From Heterocephalus glaber (Eukaryota; Chordata; Mammalia; Rodentia; Bathyergidae), in contig NW_004624747.1 of the NCBI RefSeq assembly GCF_000247695.1, positions 27,688,947 through 27,752,946 of the forward strand: 64,000 nt of DNA. Reading direction: 5' to 3'. The notes below the pieces were generated by a model that saw nothing but the letters and a program-made list of their open reading frames with translations, did not search any database and was not told the origin of the DNA. The position numbers and the translations under genes were made by a program. Positions 33,430 through 48,200 of this stretch are shown piece after piece. Position 1 is the first letter of the stretch. Each line of letters begins with the position of its first letter.

Positions 33430-34838
33430 GCCAGAAAGTTCTTGGCTTGTTGGCCCTTCTTCTCCTAGAGTCTCCCCGATGGCTGGGCACTCTCGGTGGA
33501 GAAACAGCCCCTCTGGGCCTCTTAGTGACTGAACTGAGTCTTTTCATCCTCCACGCCTCCCGTGGTCACTCACTGCAGCATGTGAGGGCTCATGGGTTGG
33601 GTGGCCTTGCATGGCACCCACAGGGTCAGCACTGCCATCAGCAAGGTTGACTGTGTGAGCAGTAGCTGCCAGGGTCATGCACCCGCACTCCAGGCCAAGT
33701 CCCAGGCCCTGGGCACAGCAGGGACTCACAGGACACTTTTCTAGTCTATGTTGAAAGAGATGGTGTCCAGTGTTGCCTCTATCCCTCCCCTCCCCGGGTG
33801 AGTGCTCTGCCTCTGAGCTGCATCCCTAGCCTGTGTTTTTCTTTTTGAAGGGCAGTTTCTATTATTTCTCTATGCAGAATCCCAGCCTTGTACATTTAAC
33901 CCAGTTTAGGGCAGGCCCTTTGGCCTTTGCTTTTCCCAGCTTGGCATTTTGAGTGAGTCTGGGCCAGGACATTGCCTTCCCAGTGGCAGTGGAGTGCATC
34001 ACTGTCCTGTACGCGGTCCCAAAAGCACCTCTGCCTCTCGAGGCAGCATGACTGAAGGCAAGGGTGCTGCTCGTTTGCTGGAGATAGAACATCCAGCCTG
34101 GCCTTCCCCTCGGTGGTGCAGGAGGGCCCCCCATCTTACTGCATGGGTGGCCAGGAAGGCACCCAGCTCGTTCGAATCCACATCATGTGCAGTCTTCACC
34201 ACATGACAGGATTGACCTCTGCTCCAAGGACTGGCCGTGTCTTGCTGGGGCTGTCCCCTTTTCTGGCAGCTTTTTTCCCTGTCCAGGCCAGTTGTCTCCA
34301 TTCCATCTCAGGTCTGTCCTCTGGAGCCCACTCAGGCAGCTGGGTGGCTCTTTGGGTATGCAAGGCTGGGGACAGTGAGTTTGCAGGAGACACTGTCAGG
34401 TACCTTAGAGGAGAGCCCTTCCTTCCGTGCTACAGCTGGATGTAGTGGGATTGTTGGACATAGTGCGTGAAGTTCCTTTGGGGCTCAGTGTCCTGTTCAC
34501 TGCTAAAATCCTTAGGCTTTTTCTCAAACAGGAAATTACAGTCTTGGTCTCGTGCTTCTTCACGACCCTGGCCTGGGGCCACCTTCTTCCCTTGACCTTT
34601 TTTTCTTTTGACATCTTGGGTGGTGAGGAAAGAGGGAAAAGCTGTCTGTGGGTAAGATGTAGTGGCCTCTTGCACTTTGTTTGGGGTGCATTAGTCAGAT
34701 GCCCCCTGGTCTGAATCAGATGCCAGTGGGAACATACCTTCGGAGTAGCTTCCTTGGCTGGCAGGTGGCAATTGTACTAATGGTAATCAAGCAGTTTTAT
34801 CTGCTTCCCAGTAACTTGCTTTAATTTTTATTTCCTAG

Positions 34839-36208
34839 GAGAATATTACGTGAAATAGTGAAGGGAGGTGATAATGCACCATGGCAGCGGTCCTCAGAAT
34901 GTCCAGCACCCGCTGCAGCGGTCCAGGTCCTTTACCGGCAGTGAAGAGGAGCAGCCGGCTCAGCCAAACCTGTCCCCATCCCCCGCAGCACCCTTTGCTC
35001 CGTCTGCCAGCCCCTCCGCACCGCAGTCCCCCAGTTACCAGATACAGCAGCTGATGAGCAGAAGTCCCGTGACTGGACAGAATGTGAACATCACCCTGCA
35101 GAGCGTTGGCCCTGTCGTGGGAGGAAACCAGCAGATCACACTGGCCCCGCTGCCGCTGCCCAGCCCTACCTCACCAGGCTTCCAGTTCAGTGCGCAGCAG
35201 AGGCGCTTTGAGCATGGCTCCCCATCATACATCCAAGTTACCTCCCCGCTGTCTCAGCAGGTCCAGACGCAGAGCCCCACACAGCCCAGCCCAGGAGCGG
35301 GGCAGGCCCTGCAGAGTGTGCGTGCTGGGGCCCCGGGCCCAGGGCTGGGTATTTGCAGCAGCAGCCCCACTGGAGGCTTTGTGGATGCCAGTGTGCTTGT
35401 GAGGCAGATCAGCTTGAGTCCATCCAGCAGCGGGCACTTTGTGTTTCAGGAGGCACCAGGCCTTGCCCCGATGGCTCAGGGAGCCCAGGTTCAGCTCCAG
35501 CATGCAGGGACTCCCATTGTGGCCCGAGAACGGAGACTGTCCCAACCGCATGCGCAGTCAGGAGGCACTATTCACCATCTGGGGCCCCAGAGCCCTGTGG
35601 CTGCAGGTGGGACTGGCCTGCAGCCCCTGGCCACCCCAGGCCATATCACCACAGCAAGCCTGCCGCCCCAGATCAGCAGCATCATCCAGGGCCAGTTGAT
35701 CCAGCAGCAACAGCAGGCACTGCAGGGCCAGCCACTGAGCAGACCTCTTGGATTCGAGAGGGCTCCCGGCGTGCTACTCCCTGGGGTTGGGGGACCCTCA
35801 CCATTTGGGATGACATCCCCTCCACCACCCACCAGCCCGTCCAGAACTACCATGCCCCTGGGCCTTTCCAGCCTACCCCTCACGTCTGTGGGCAGCTTAG
35901 GGGTGAAGAAGGTACCCAAGAAGCTGGAGGAGATCCCCCCAGCCTCCCAGGAGATGGCGCAGATGCGGAAGCAGTGCCTGGACTACCACTACAAGGAGAT
36001 GGAGGTGCTCAGGGAGGCCTTCAAGGAGTATCTTATTGAACTGTTTTTCTTGCAACATCTTCAGGGGAACATGATGGATTTCCTAGCCTTTAAGAAGAAG
36101 CATTATGCCCCGTTACAAGCGTATCTTAGGCAGAATGATTTGGACATTGAAGAGGAAGATGAAGAGGAGGAAGAAGAGGAAGAAAAATCTGAGGTTATTA
36201 ATGATGAG
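34839..36208 (+). other. EP400: EP400 exon 2, first coding exon
   Basis: Acceptor tttcctag ends at 34838; 35 bases of 5' UTR precede the ATG at 34874 (A at -3, favourable). The exon codes for 445 residues: Ser/Pro/Gln-rich sequence with a QQQQQ run near 35708, the block [20 protein letters not shown], and a run of Asp/Glu ([13 protein letters not shown]) just before the donor after GATGAG. The large single exon and phase 0 end fit mammalian EP400. Confidence 0.95.
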
Positions 36209-39200
36209 GTAAGAAACAGCAGCTTAATAGTGTAGAGGATCTGTGTGAAGCAAATTATAGTGCACACAGCAGCGAGTGGAAAAGTAACTCTTGAGCCTGG
36301 GTATTACACAGATTGTGAGTTCATCAGGGTCTGATGGAGGCGTAAGGTTGGAGAATGCATTTCCCTTCTCTCTTTGTGGTGGGGAAGAGCTGTTCCCATA
36401 CAGCTGAGTAGGGAAGGGGGTGCCCGGGCCGTGACTGGTGCCTACTCAGCACCAGGTGCCATCACTGAGAACCAGAGCCCATCTCACCCAGGCCTGGCCA
36501 GTGCAGTCCAGTGTCCCCTTCGCCTGGGCCTGTGGTCATGGCAGACACTGACTGCTGTCCCCAGCCTTTCTGGTAAGGCTTAGCACCTCTCCCCTGGTTT
36601 CCAGGTTTCACATGGTATTTATGTAGCACTGTCCGTAAACACTGCCAGCGTAGTTTTTAACAAAGAGTTTAAATCACCAGCCAAAATTACAACTCACTAT
36701 TTTTATAGGAGATTCCATTTATTTATTTCATTTTGCAGTGCCAGGAATCAAACCCAGGGCTTTCACACTGAGCTGTATTCCCAGCCTTGTTAATTTTTTG
36801 AGACAAGTTCTCACTAAGTTGCTCAGGCTAGGCTTGAACTTGGAATTCTCCTGCCTCAGCCTCGCAGAGTGCTGGCATTACAGGTGTCTGTCACCACAGC
36901 TGGATTTATAGGAGATCTTCATAATTAAGATAATAGTTATCGGGCCGGGGATTTAGCTCAGTGGTTCTGCCACCTGTCTCGCAAGCGGAAGGACCCAAGT
37001 TTGATCCCCGGTACCAAAAAAAAAAAATTATTATGGCAAAGAAATTAGAATTTTTTCCCATTGTTAGAAGTAGTTTTAGGTTTGAGATCACATTTTAAAT
37101 CCACACTTCTGCACTTGCCTATTAAGTGATATTTAAGATAGAATCTTTTGTAGACAGTTTATGTTTTGGTGCCTAGGATAGGTGCACAATAAATCCCACA
37201 CCATAGGTGTTCCCAAGGTCCTCTTATTTGTGCTTCCTAAACCAGGGTGACAGAGAATTGTACTGTAATGCACTGTATTTTGTGCCTCTGTGTTGTGTAG
37301 TGTACACTATGTTGGTGAAGCTATTTTTGTTTTATGATAGAGCTAAAACAGTTTAAATCTTTGTCAGCCCTTGTGCAAAGAAACTGGCTTTTGGTGAGCA
37401 AAAGCTTGTCTCTCTGCTGCAGCGTCCTCACTGGCATCGATGGGTGTGTCTGTGGCTTGGCCATCTGTGTCTCCTTCAGCACCCTTCCCGGGGTGGGCTG
37501 TTTTGTTTTTCAGGTCTATATGACTGTTTCAAGGACTCCCTCTATTGCCATGAAACAGTGAAATCCAGTTCTTTTTATGTTTATACCAACATTGTCTGTG
37601 AGCTCAGTCACCTTATCTGTACTTGGGAAGAAAAGTAAATCCCTGCTTACAGCTTCCTAATGCAGGTAGATAGCAGTGCTGTCTGTGGTAAAGATGGCCC
37701 AGGAAGCTGCAGGGCTTTGTTACTTGAGTCTGCCATTCCCACTTTAAGGTTTGAAGGTGCCAAACCTAGGATGTTTTCTTTGACCTAAACTGGAGTCCTA
37801 AAGATTGGCAGTTGTTATGTTACAAATTTGTCAGTTCAGTGTCCTTTTACAGGATGTGATGCAAAAACATTTCATTTTTAAACACCTGAATCAGTGAGCT
37901 GACAGCAATGAAATTCTAACACAATTTTGAGCAGTCTAAAAATTATGTTGCTTTTTTTCTCAAAATATTTCTCTCAGGTAAAGGTTGTGACAGGCAAGGA
38001 TGGGCAGACTGGGACTCCTGTTGCTATAGCAACCCAGCTTCCGCCAAATGTTTCTGCTGCTTTTTCATCCCAGCAGCAACCATTTCAGGTACTTTTCGAT
38101 GGTTCTAAACTTTAGTCTCATCCCAAACGTTTCCTTCATCCAGGTATTTTAAACTTCAATTTACTATTTGCTCTTTGGCATTTTTTTTCCAGAGCCCATT
38201 CCTTATTTTTTAAAAGTAAAAAAGCCTTCTTGCATATAGTTATTAAATTGCATGAATCAGTGACCACACAGAGCTTACTGCATTATTTTTTTGCATACCT
38301 GCAGTGTGGTAGTAGCTTTTAGTGTGCATGTCATCTAATCTGCAAGTCCTGTTGATTGTATGCTCAGGGTTCCTTGTGTGCTGTGTTTAAATGTTCGTTC
38401 TTTCTTGTGTCTTTTATTGTATTTTGAGAACAGTGCAAAACAGAACAAGAGCAGATTTTGGCAGATGACAATGTGGTACACTCCTTAGCTAGAGGAGATG
38501 CTGGCGTGAGACTACCCCGGGGCACGAGGGCCGGGGGCTTCCCAGGGGAGGTCAGCAGGTGCAGTCTAGTGATGCCAGGAATTTAAGACAGTGTCAGAGC
38601 CGAGCACTTTTGGAATAGATCATGCTGGGTTCTAAGAGCAGTTTCTGCTTTGGTGATATTTTTTATTTTTTGTTTTTATTTTAAATTTTGATATAATTTC
38701 AAACATATTGTACAAGTTGCAATAGGCATACAAGAAACTCCCTTGATATCTAGTCTAAATTTACCAGTTGTTGACTTTTTGCCCCATTTGCACTAGTTTC
38801 ATTCTCTCATCTATACATGTGACATCACATAATGCCCCTTTATCCCTAGTTACTTCAACACCTAGTAGACAAGGGTGTTAGCTTACCTAACCCCAGTACA
38901 GTGATCCATAGTGTATTTCAGATTCCATCTGCTGTTCTGTAGCTGCACTTTCCAGCCCTCTCCCCATCCCAGGATTCCTACCAGGGTCTCACAGGGTATA
39001 GTCTTCCTGCCTCTTTGGTCTTTAATCTGGGCCACTGTCTCAGCCTTCACTGACCTCAGTGTTTCCCAGAAGTGCAGAGCAGCTGTCCTGTAGACACTGC
39101 AGCATGGGGCTGTCCGTGCTTTATCAGGACAGATTGATAGAGCCGTGTACTCCCCACTATGACAGTCAAACACAGAACAGTTCTGCCACACAGACCTGTC

Positions 39201-42200
39201 TGGTCTCCCCTTGGATTCATCCCTCTAACTTCATCTGTGTTCTCCAGCTCTGTGACTGCCTTCTCCAGGCTGGGGTGGAGGCTCTCGCTCCGCATAGAGC
39301 ACTGGAGGGGGTGCAGTTTGTTGCATTTACCAGTAGTTTTTGTCACTGAGTAGTGCTTCATTTCCTGAATAAGTTGTGCCTTATTCATTCTTTTACCCTT
39401 TGGAAGATCTTGGGTTGTTTTCATTTAGGATTTATGAATAAAGCAACTGTAATTGCTCTCATATAGTTTTCTGAGTGAACATGGACTTTGATTTCATTTC
39501 TGTAGATACCTAGGAGTCTGATTCCTGGGTTGTGTAAATGTATGTTTGCTTTTCTAGGAAATGGCCAGCTTTTCTGCTGGTTGGCGTCCCATAGCAGTGT
39601 GGCCTGCCTCCTTGCTGCCCTCCCTGCTACCGCTTGTCATCAGGGTTCTGTTTGAGTCACCCTGATAGGTACGCACCTGTTTCAGTGTGTTGTGTCACTA
39701 AGACTAATGAGCATCTTTGCTTGCAATCTTCGGTTGTTTGTCTTTCATGAAGTATTTGTTTATGACTCACTTATTTTTTATTGAATTTTGTTTTATTGGT
39801 GCATTTGAAAGCTCCTTGCATAATATGGATATCAGGTTTTTTGTCAGACATGAGATTTGCAAGTTTTCCCCTAGTCTGTTCTTCTCTCAATACTTAGCTT
39901 TTGCAGAGGAAATGTTTTAAATTGGATGAAGTAGGGCTTACCATTTTTTAAATGGATCATGTTTCTGATATCATATCTAAGAACCCTTTGCTTCTGTGTT
40001 TTCTTTTGGAAGTTTTATAATTTTTTTGGTTTTTGGTGGTCCTGGGGATTGAGCCCAGGAAGTGTGGAATTACATCCCCAGTCCCTAGCCCTGCTTTTTT
40101 TTTTTTTTTTTTGAAGCTAAGGTCTCCCTGTGTAATTCAGGCTGGTCTTGAACTCACCTTATAGCCCAGACTGGCCTTGAACTCACAGTGATCCTCCTGC
40201 TTCCGCCTCCCAAATGCTAAAATTACAAGCATGAGCCATTACGCCCAGGTTTTGTTTGTTTGTTAACTTTGAGGCAGGGTCTTGCTAGGTTGCCTAGGCT
40301 GGCTTTGAATTTGTAATTTTCCTACCTCTGCCACTCAAGTACTTGGGAATAGAAGTGTGTGCCACCGTGCCTCTTTGGAAGTTTTGTAGTTTTACATTTA
40401 GACTTGTAATCCATTTTCAGTGAAGCTCTGTATAATGTGACAGATACAGGTAGCAGTTCATTTTTTACATGTGGGTGTTCAGTTGTGCCCGAGCCATGTC
40501 GTGAAGAGACTGTCCTGCTCTCTCGAGTTGACTTTGGGTCTCTGTCTAGAAGTCGGGTGGCCCCCTGGGTGTGGTGCTGTTCCTGGGCCTGGTCTTCTGC
40601 TGGTTCCAGCCAGCCTCCTACTGCCGCACCATCCTGGCTCCTGTGGCTTCGCAGTCAGCCTTGAGGCAGAGTGTGCTCTCCAGTATTCTTTCTCAGTACT
40701 GCTCTGGTCATTCAGTTCCTTTCACGTTGAGCAGCTTGGGGAAAAGTAGTGCCTTGGCAGTAGTGAGTTTGTGGCCCTTAAAGGTGGGCTGTCTTTCCAT
40801 GTGTTTGTGTCTTTGATGTCTTCTATTAGCATTTTGTAATTTTCAGTGTATTAACTTGTATACATATTTTGCTAGATTTTTACCAATTTTTTGTGGTGTT
40901 GTAAATAGTACTTAAAATTAAAAAACAGTTTCCAGCTGTACACTGCAAGTGTATAGAAATACAGTGGATTACTTGAGTCTGTGTTCTGCAGCCTTGCTAA
41001 GCTCACAGGTGTTAGGAGCTGCTATTTTAGATCCCATGGGGTTTCCTGCATAGAGAATCATGTTTGCAAGGAGAGCAGGACTTGTTTTTCTCTTCCTAGC
41101 CGTATGTCTGTTCTTTCCCCTTGTTCTGTGGCCTGGCCAGGGGCTTCCAGTATGGTGCTGAAGGGCAGGGGTAAGTGCAGACACCCAGCCTTCCCATTCT
41201 CCGGGAGCACTGGTCCTTCACCAGGATGTGGGAGCTGTGCATTGGACATGTCCTTTATCATCAGTGGGTGTGGAATTTTGTTAATGCTATTTCTGTGCTG
41301 TTGATTTGATTTACGATTTTTCTTCTTTTCTTTGAGACAGGATTTTGCAGTATAGTATAGTGTAGGCTCGCGTTGAATTTGCTGTGTACCCCAGGCTGTC
41401 CTCGAACTCATGGTCCTCCTGCCTCAGCCTCCTGAGAGCTGGGATTACAGGTCTGCACCATGTCAGGCTTGTGACTTTTCTTCCTCAGTGTGTAAAAATG
41501 GAGTTACTTTAAATTGATGTATAATTTACAGATGGGATTGCATAGATCTTTGGTATTAGTTTTGCTGAGTTTTGACAAACACGTGTACCCTTGTCACCCA
41601 CACGACAGTCATGGTGTCCATTTTTGCCACTCTGTAAGCTTTCCTGGTGCTTCTTGCCAGGCCTCTGCTGCCCAGTCCCTCCCTGCTGTCCTCTTGGTAT
41701 TTAATCTGATGCTGGGTTGTCTGTATAGACTCATGGGAGCCCTTCACACCAGCTCCAGTGCACTTTTGAGATGTCCCTGTGACTTTACGACACAAACTAC
41801 ATTACAGTTCATTATGCATGTGCCTCGATGCAGCTCTGGAGTCAGACATTTCTCGAAGGGTCCTGGTTCCTTTTTGTGGGGAATGATAATTTGATTTTGC
41901 TATTTAGGTGCTTGTTGTAGTGAGTTTAAATTGAAGATTGGCAGGAAATTTATTAGTAGACCTCTTTCCTGTCACTACGTGGAGGAATGTAATATATTAG
42001 TGCATTTATAGGTCACACTGATAATATCTGCTGAAGAACAGGTCGGTGGCAGGCAAGGAGTAGTTACAGATGTATCAAAAAGATGGTCGGAGCCGGGCGT
42101 GGTAATGCATGCCTGTAATCCCAGCACTGCAGAGGCTGAGGCAGGAGGATCGCTGTGAGTTCAAGGCCAGCCTGGGCTACATAGTGAGTTCAGGGTCGGC

Positions 42201-45200
42201 CTGAACTACAAAGGGAGACCCTGCCTCAAAAAACAAAACAAAACAGAAAAGATTGTCAGTATTTTCACTTTAAATGAACTACTCTGATTTTCTGTTACAT
42301 GGACTAGATTGCTAGAGGTTAAATTGGGAAGAATATTCCATGAGATTCTCTCTCACATTTTACATTTTTAAATTTTTTGCTGTACTGAGGATGGAACCTA
42401 GCAGTGCTCTACCACCGAGCTACACCCCCTTGCCCCTTTTTATTTTTTGAGATGAAATCTTGCTAAGTCACTAAGTTACCAGTCTGGGCTCGAACTTGCC
42501 GTCTTCCTGTTTATTTCAGGTGTGTAGAAAAGTTGAATCATAGAAATGAAAGAATGGAATGGTAGGGGAAAATAGGGACATGTTGATCAGAGTATAAAAT
42601 TTGCAGTTATAAAATGAACACATTTGGGAGACCTGATGTGCATCATGGTGACTATTTGATAATGCTGTATTCATGCCTGAAATTTGCTGGGAGAGAACTT
42701 CCAGTGTTCTCACACAGAAAAAGCTAACTCTTGAGATGACAAGTTTAAAAACTGGACTATGGAACTAATTTCACTATCTATCAGATCACCTTTTACACTT
42801 TAAATACATATGGTTTTTATTTATTTATTTATTTATTTGGTACCAGGGATTGAACTCGGGCGGCGAAACCACTGAGCTAAATCCCCGGCCCTACATATGG
42901 CTTTTAGAAAGACCTTGTCTCAAAATTTAAAAAGGGGTGGAGGGTGCTAGGGATGCAGCTCAGTGTAAAGGCCCTGGGTTCAGTCCCCAGTAGCACACAG
43001 GGATGTGCACATGCACGCACACTTCAGTGTAAGTGACAAAACCCATATTTGTCTGCAGTGTCATCACCTACAGGCTTATCTCTGAGCAGCCTGGCTTGCG
43101 ACTGTCTCCTGTTGTGAATGTGCTGCAGTGAACTGGAACTGCGGGTTCCTCTCCAGACTCTGATTTTCCTTCTCTCAGACATGCTTGAAGTGGGGCTGCT
43201 GGATCATATGGCAGTTCTATTACTAATTTTTTGAAGACCCTTCATATTTTTTCCATAATGGTTATGCTAATTTTCATTTCTACCAACAGTGTACAGATGC
43301 TTAACACAATTCCTGCAGTGAGGGTCTTGGTGGGAAGAGGGTGTAGGAAGTTTTAAAGACACGAATAGTTTTACTTCTTATGCCATGTGATGTGTACATG
43401 GTGATTGATTTATTATTGGCCTATTTATTTATTTATTTTTGGTACCAGGGATTGAACTCAGGACCTTGTGCTTTTGAGGCAGGTGCAGTGCCACTCAGCT
43501 AAATCCCTGCCTCCGCCCTTTTTACGTTTTAATGTAATTTTCTATTCAACAATGTATTATAAAAATTTTCAAATATACAGAAAAATTGAATGGATTGTTG
43601 AGTGAAGGATACCCCATTATTTAAATTGTAGGATTAGTTTTGCTATGCTTTTAAAGTTGCATACATGTTTTATAATTTCTTTTGTAGGTATGATATATTT
43701 CATTATAAAAATGATTTAAAAGGCCAAAGGAGGGAAACAGTAGGTCTAGATTTTGAGTTACGGATTTTTTGAGGCAAATGCTAGTGAATGTCTGAGGAAA
43801 TAAAAAAGTTGAAAAGAAAAAAATCTCCTTAATAAGAACCAAAATACTCATGTAGAGGTACAAGATCCCAATGATGAATGTAACTGTATTTTATACCCAA
43901 AATGTACCAATAAACTTAATGGAAAAAATATACATTAAAAAAAAATCTTTCCTTTAGAGGGAAAAAAAATTTCAGTATGGGTTTTATTTACTGCCAGCTG
44001 TTAGAATTTTTATGTTGTGTAATTAATATAGACAAACTGTAGAAATAAATCCAGACCTGTCTGTATCATATATGTATTAATATCTAAAAGATTTCAGGTG
44101 TTATTAGTGTACAGGTGTTGTATATAAAATAATATAGAAGCACATTTATTTATAAAGTCTCATCCTAAGTAGAAATCTTTCAGTCATTCTCCTGTTAGAG
44201 AACATGAACGAATATCTGTAATTTCATAATTCTGACAATGACTTTTCACGTTTTGTTGCCTGTCAGCCAGCTGACACAAATGTATTACACTTTTTCATTT
44301 CATTTTATTTCACAAGTGCTCCTTTTGTGTTTTACTCACTGTTAATAATTCTTTGGCAGCGACTCATTCTCCCTTGCTTTGAGGAACTGCAGTCCAGTTG
44401 GACGTTGTCTGATCGGTGGTTCCATCCCCTCTGTGTAGAAGTGTCCTTTGGGGTAGTATGCCTGGACCAGGAGGCCTTAGCACCTGAGGAGCTGCTGTGT
44501 GTGTAGTTGGGGTTCAGTCAGGAGCGCTAAGCCTGTTGGTGTGGCCTTGAGCCTTACTGCTGGTATGTGACAGGCTTGGCCGCCATACTGAGTGTCCCTA
44601 AAAGGTTTAAACATAGCTTCAGCCGGGTGTGGTAATGCACACCGTAATCCCAGCACTCGGAGGCTGATGGCAGGCCAGTTCGAGGCCAACCCGAACTGCA
44701 TCGTGAGACCCTGTCTCATAAAACAAACAACACAAAAAAACCCTGGCTTCAGTGTGAGCTTTATTTGCAGCAGTATCTGTGCTAATCAAGCTGTAGGTTT
44801 GCAGTCCCAGTGCTAGCGCGCATGTTCTTTTTGTCTGTTTCTCAAGGCTGTTGAGATGATGTCAGGAGTGTGGTTACTGCATGCAGGAGTATTACTGGTA
44901 TCAGTTATTCCTGTGCTTTCCTGTGTTTACAGTGTTTCAATGATAATAACACAGCTGCTTTGTATATTATTTTATGTATAAGCACATATTTTTATGTGTA
45001 TAGTAAAAGTTTATAGAAATACAGTGGTACAGTGATATCTTTTTTTTTTTTTTTTTGGTACCGGGGATTGAACTCAGGACCTTGCGCTTGTGAGGCAGGC
45101 GGTAAAACCACTAAGCCAAATCCCCGGCCCAGTGTTATCTTGTTTTGATATGTGAGGTGTGATTGAAGAATATAGTGAATGTTTAAATTAAAATAACTTC

Positions 45201-48200
45201 GGCTGGAGATTTAGCTCAGTGGTTCCGGCACCTGCCTTGCAAGCACAAGGGCCGGAGTTTGATCCCCGGTACCAAAAAAAAAAAAAGAAAGAATTAAAAT
45301 AGCTTATTACAGCACTTCTCAAAAAGAAAAGTAGTGAAGTGAAGGCACCACAGATGGTTTGAGCTCTCCTCAGTTAGCTGTGTGCAAGATCTAGCCTGAG
45401 GAGGCTTGGAAGCTGGGAGGAACAGAGGTGGTGGGTAGGGTACTCGGTCCCCCCACTTACACACTTAGACATGTGTCCTGAGGTGCTCAGGAGGACCTCT
45501 GTCCGCTCCTGTGGCCGGTTCTGCCTTTCAGTGACTGAGTCAGTCTTGAAAAGGGCATGGCCCTCCTAGCTTACCATTTACTTAAGTATTTGTTTATTTA
45601 AATTGGGCAGAAATTTGGTTCCCAGAAGCTGCCAGCTGTTACTGGTCTTCAGTCCACTTGTGTCAAGGTGGCTGATGTTCCAGGCTGTCTCTCCTGTGGG
45701 ACGTGGGTCTCGTTTCTTCTCCTGTCAGTGGTTTCTAGGCTCTGAGTAAACTTTCTTTTGGCATTGTCTATCTTACAGAGCACCGAGAATTAAACCCCTG
45801 TAAGTATCCGTTTCCTCCATGGGGAATTATTTTTTCTTTCTAAAAGGGTTTTCTCAGCCAGGTGTGGTGGCACAGGCCTGTAATCCCAGCACTGGGAGGC
45901 TGAGGCCTGACAATCACTGGGAGTTCGAGGGCAGCCTGACTTCAAAGCGAGACCCTGTCTCAAAAAAAAAAAAAGTTTTCTCTTTTCAAGTCAAGTTTAT
46001 ATTTTATTTTCTTGCAAATATTTATTCTTTTTGAGACAAAGTATCACTATTGTAGTCTAGGCATGCCTTGAATTCACTCTAGTCTAGATTGGTCTCAAGT
46101 TCATACTCCTCCTGCCTCAGACTCCTGAGTACTGGGGTCACCGGTGTTTGCAACCATACCTGGCTGCTCAAGTTTGTATTTTATTTTATTTTATTTTGTT
46201 TTTTGGTACCGGGGATCAAACTTGGGTCCTTGCGCTTGCAGGGCAGGTGGCGGAACCACTGAGCTAAATCCTGGGCTCGCTATTTCCATTCTTTTCTTTT
46301 TTTAATCACTTTCCCCTTCCTTCCTTTCTTCCTCCATCTCTTTCTTGTTCCCCTTCCCACTTGTAAACTATCTCCCTACTTCCTATTATCTGTTTTATTT
46401 TGCTGTTTATATTTTGGGTTTCTTATATGAGAAAAATCAAACAGTAAACTTATGTGTCTGATTTATTTCACTTAACATTATGGTCTCAAGGTGCATTCAG
46501 GTTTGTATTTTAAAGGTATTAGTTTTTTTGCCATGCTGATGAAATACAAAACTAAACGTTCTACCAGTGAAGAATGGTTGCTGCCAGTGAGTGCCAGGGA
46601 GAGAGCATCATCCAGCAACCATGTCCCCTGTCCTGGCCAGGCTGAGTGCCAGCCGGGGCCTAGAAGCAGTGGAGGGCTTGCCCACCTGTCAGTGTCGAGG
46701 GGTGCAGACCTTTCTGACTTTAGCATGTTCACATGGCGGGGGGAATTCGTGAGGCACTGGTACATGCATGATCGGCCCATGCATGACTGTACCACTTCTC
46801 CCACTGGTGGTTCAAGCTGACAGAATGTGTTAATGAAGCCCAGTTCGTTGGTTTCTTCATGTGCATATCCATCTTCCCACACCATTCATTGAGTGGCTTT
46901 TTGTTTGCCTTCAGATTGCTCTGGCAAGTTTGAAAATCGTGTGCTTGTGTGTATTGATTGTTAGGTGGGCACTGCAGGTCCTGGTTGCTGGAGCCTTGGT
47001 GTGAGCATGGAAGTCAGGCCCTGCGTGGCTCTGCTTGTGGGAGTCCTGTCTTGTGGTCGCTGCCTCCTCTGCACTCTCAGGTCATCATTGAGCCCTTCTA
47101 GGGAATTTTTATTTCAGATGTTGTGTTTTTGAGTTCTAGAACCTTTAAGCTGCTCTCCACAGTTTGTTTTCCCGACAAAATTTTCAGCTTGTCCTTTATT
47201 ACTGTGTGTTTTTCTTTACATTCTTGGGCATTCTTATCAAAAGCACTGTGAAGTCCTTGCCTTCTAATTCCAGCTGTGGGCTGCCCCGGGATTGATGTCC
47301 ATTAATTATCTTTTGAGTTTGGCTCATGTTTTCTTGCTCTTTTACAAGTTTGAGCAGTTTTGTATTCAATTTTGGAAACTGGCTTCTGTTAGTCTTCTGA
47401 GGATTCTGAGAGTTTTGTGTTAATACCTAGCTCACTGTGGAACTGAAACTGTGGTCTTCTCCTAAGGCAGGTGGCCCTGACATCTGCTTCGTGTCTTGGC
47501 TTTCCTGTGCTGTTTGTGTCTGGCCGGGATCAGGGAGGTAGGCAGGCTCCTCTCTCCAGCAGGCTCCTTCATCCTGGCTTTGGGTCAGTCCTCAGGGTGT
47601 ACCCTGGGCTCCGTACCACCCCATGTACCAGCTCTGGACACCTGCTGAGCCCCATTCCCTTCTCACAAGTATGATTCCCCTCATATCACTAGTGTCTTTT
47701 CATATTTTTAACAGCTTACTTAACAGTTATCTGGAATGTACCCCTTTATCATTTTCTTTTATTAAAAATAATTTGCTCTTTCATAATTAGTGCATGTTTA
47801 CTATTGGGCATTTGGGAAATTTAGAAAATCCACATACAGATTAAAAGTTACCTGTAGTGACTGAGGTGGAGCTCAGTGTTAGAGCCCTTGCCTGGCATGC
47901 ACAAGGCCCTGGGTTCCGTCCCCAACGCTGCTACCAAAAAACATAATGAAGGTGCCTGTGAGCCTGCCACAGAGAGGATGCTGCTAGCATCCCATCAGTC
48001 TTTCACATCACTCCTTCTTTTCTTCCTCCCCTTTGTCCACCCTCTGTCCTCTACTCTCTTCCTTCTTCCTCCCTCTTTGTTGAGTGTAGCAGAGTGCCTT
48101 CCTGGTGACTGTCCTGGGTGTCACTTGTGAACAAACACGGTGACATGGTTGGCAGTGAGTGGCTGTGCAGGGCTGCAGGGCAGTGGCTTGAAGCCATCCC

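Larger units (their letters stand above)
20384..34838 (+). other. EP400: EP400 intron 1
   Basis: About 14.5 kb without a gene. Contents in order: end of the CpG island; L1-like 3' material at about 22330-22960 (diverged, minus sense); many SINEs; an L1 interrupted by a hAT-Charlie relic at 25150-29060; a CCTGT/CCCTG repeat; a hAT miniature element; more SINEs. From 31560 to 33340 and from 33430 to 34830 I see little beyond a small ID scrap near 33790. Confidence 0.75.
36209..37977 (+). other. EP400: EP400 intron 2
   Basis: Holds an inverted ID-B1 composite (36725-36903) and a sense ID SINE (36942-37027). From 37030 to 37970 nothing recognisable. Confidence 0.7.
38670..41560 (-). mobile_element. 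L1 remnant, minus strand
   Basis: On + this reads from L1 3' region backwards into ORF2: ccagttgttgactttttgcc, tgagcatctttgcttg, tttttgtcagacatgagatt, caagttttcccctagtctg, gtaatccattttcagtg. These phrases match the complement of L1 ORF2 and 3' UTR. Three inverted SINEs interrupt it at 40020-40372. No intact frame. Limits approximate. Confidence 0.75.

Noticed and set aside
34868..34876. Earlier EP400 start at GTG 34868
   Set aside because: The ATG at 34874 starts the known MHHG N terminus and an in-frame TGA lies at 34859; a GTG start would need special support.
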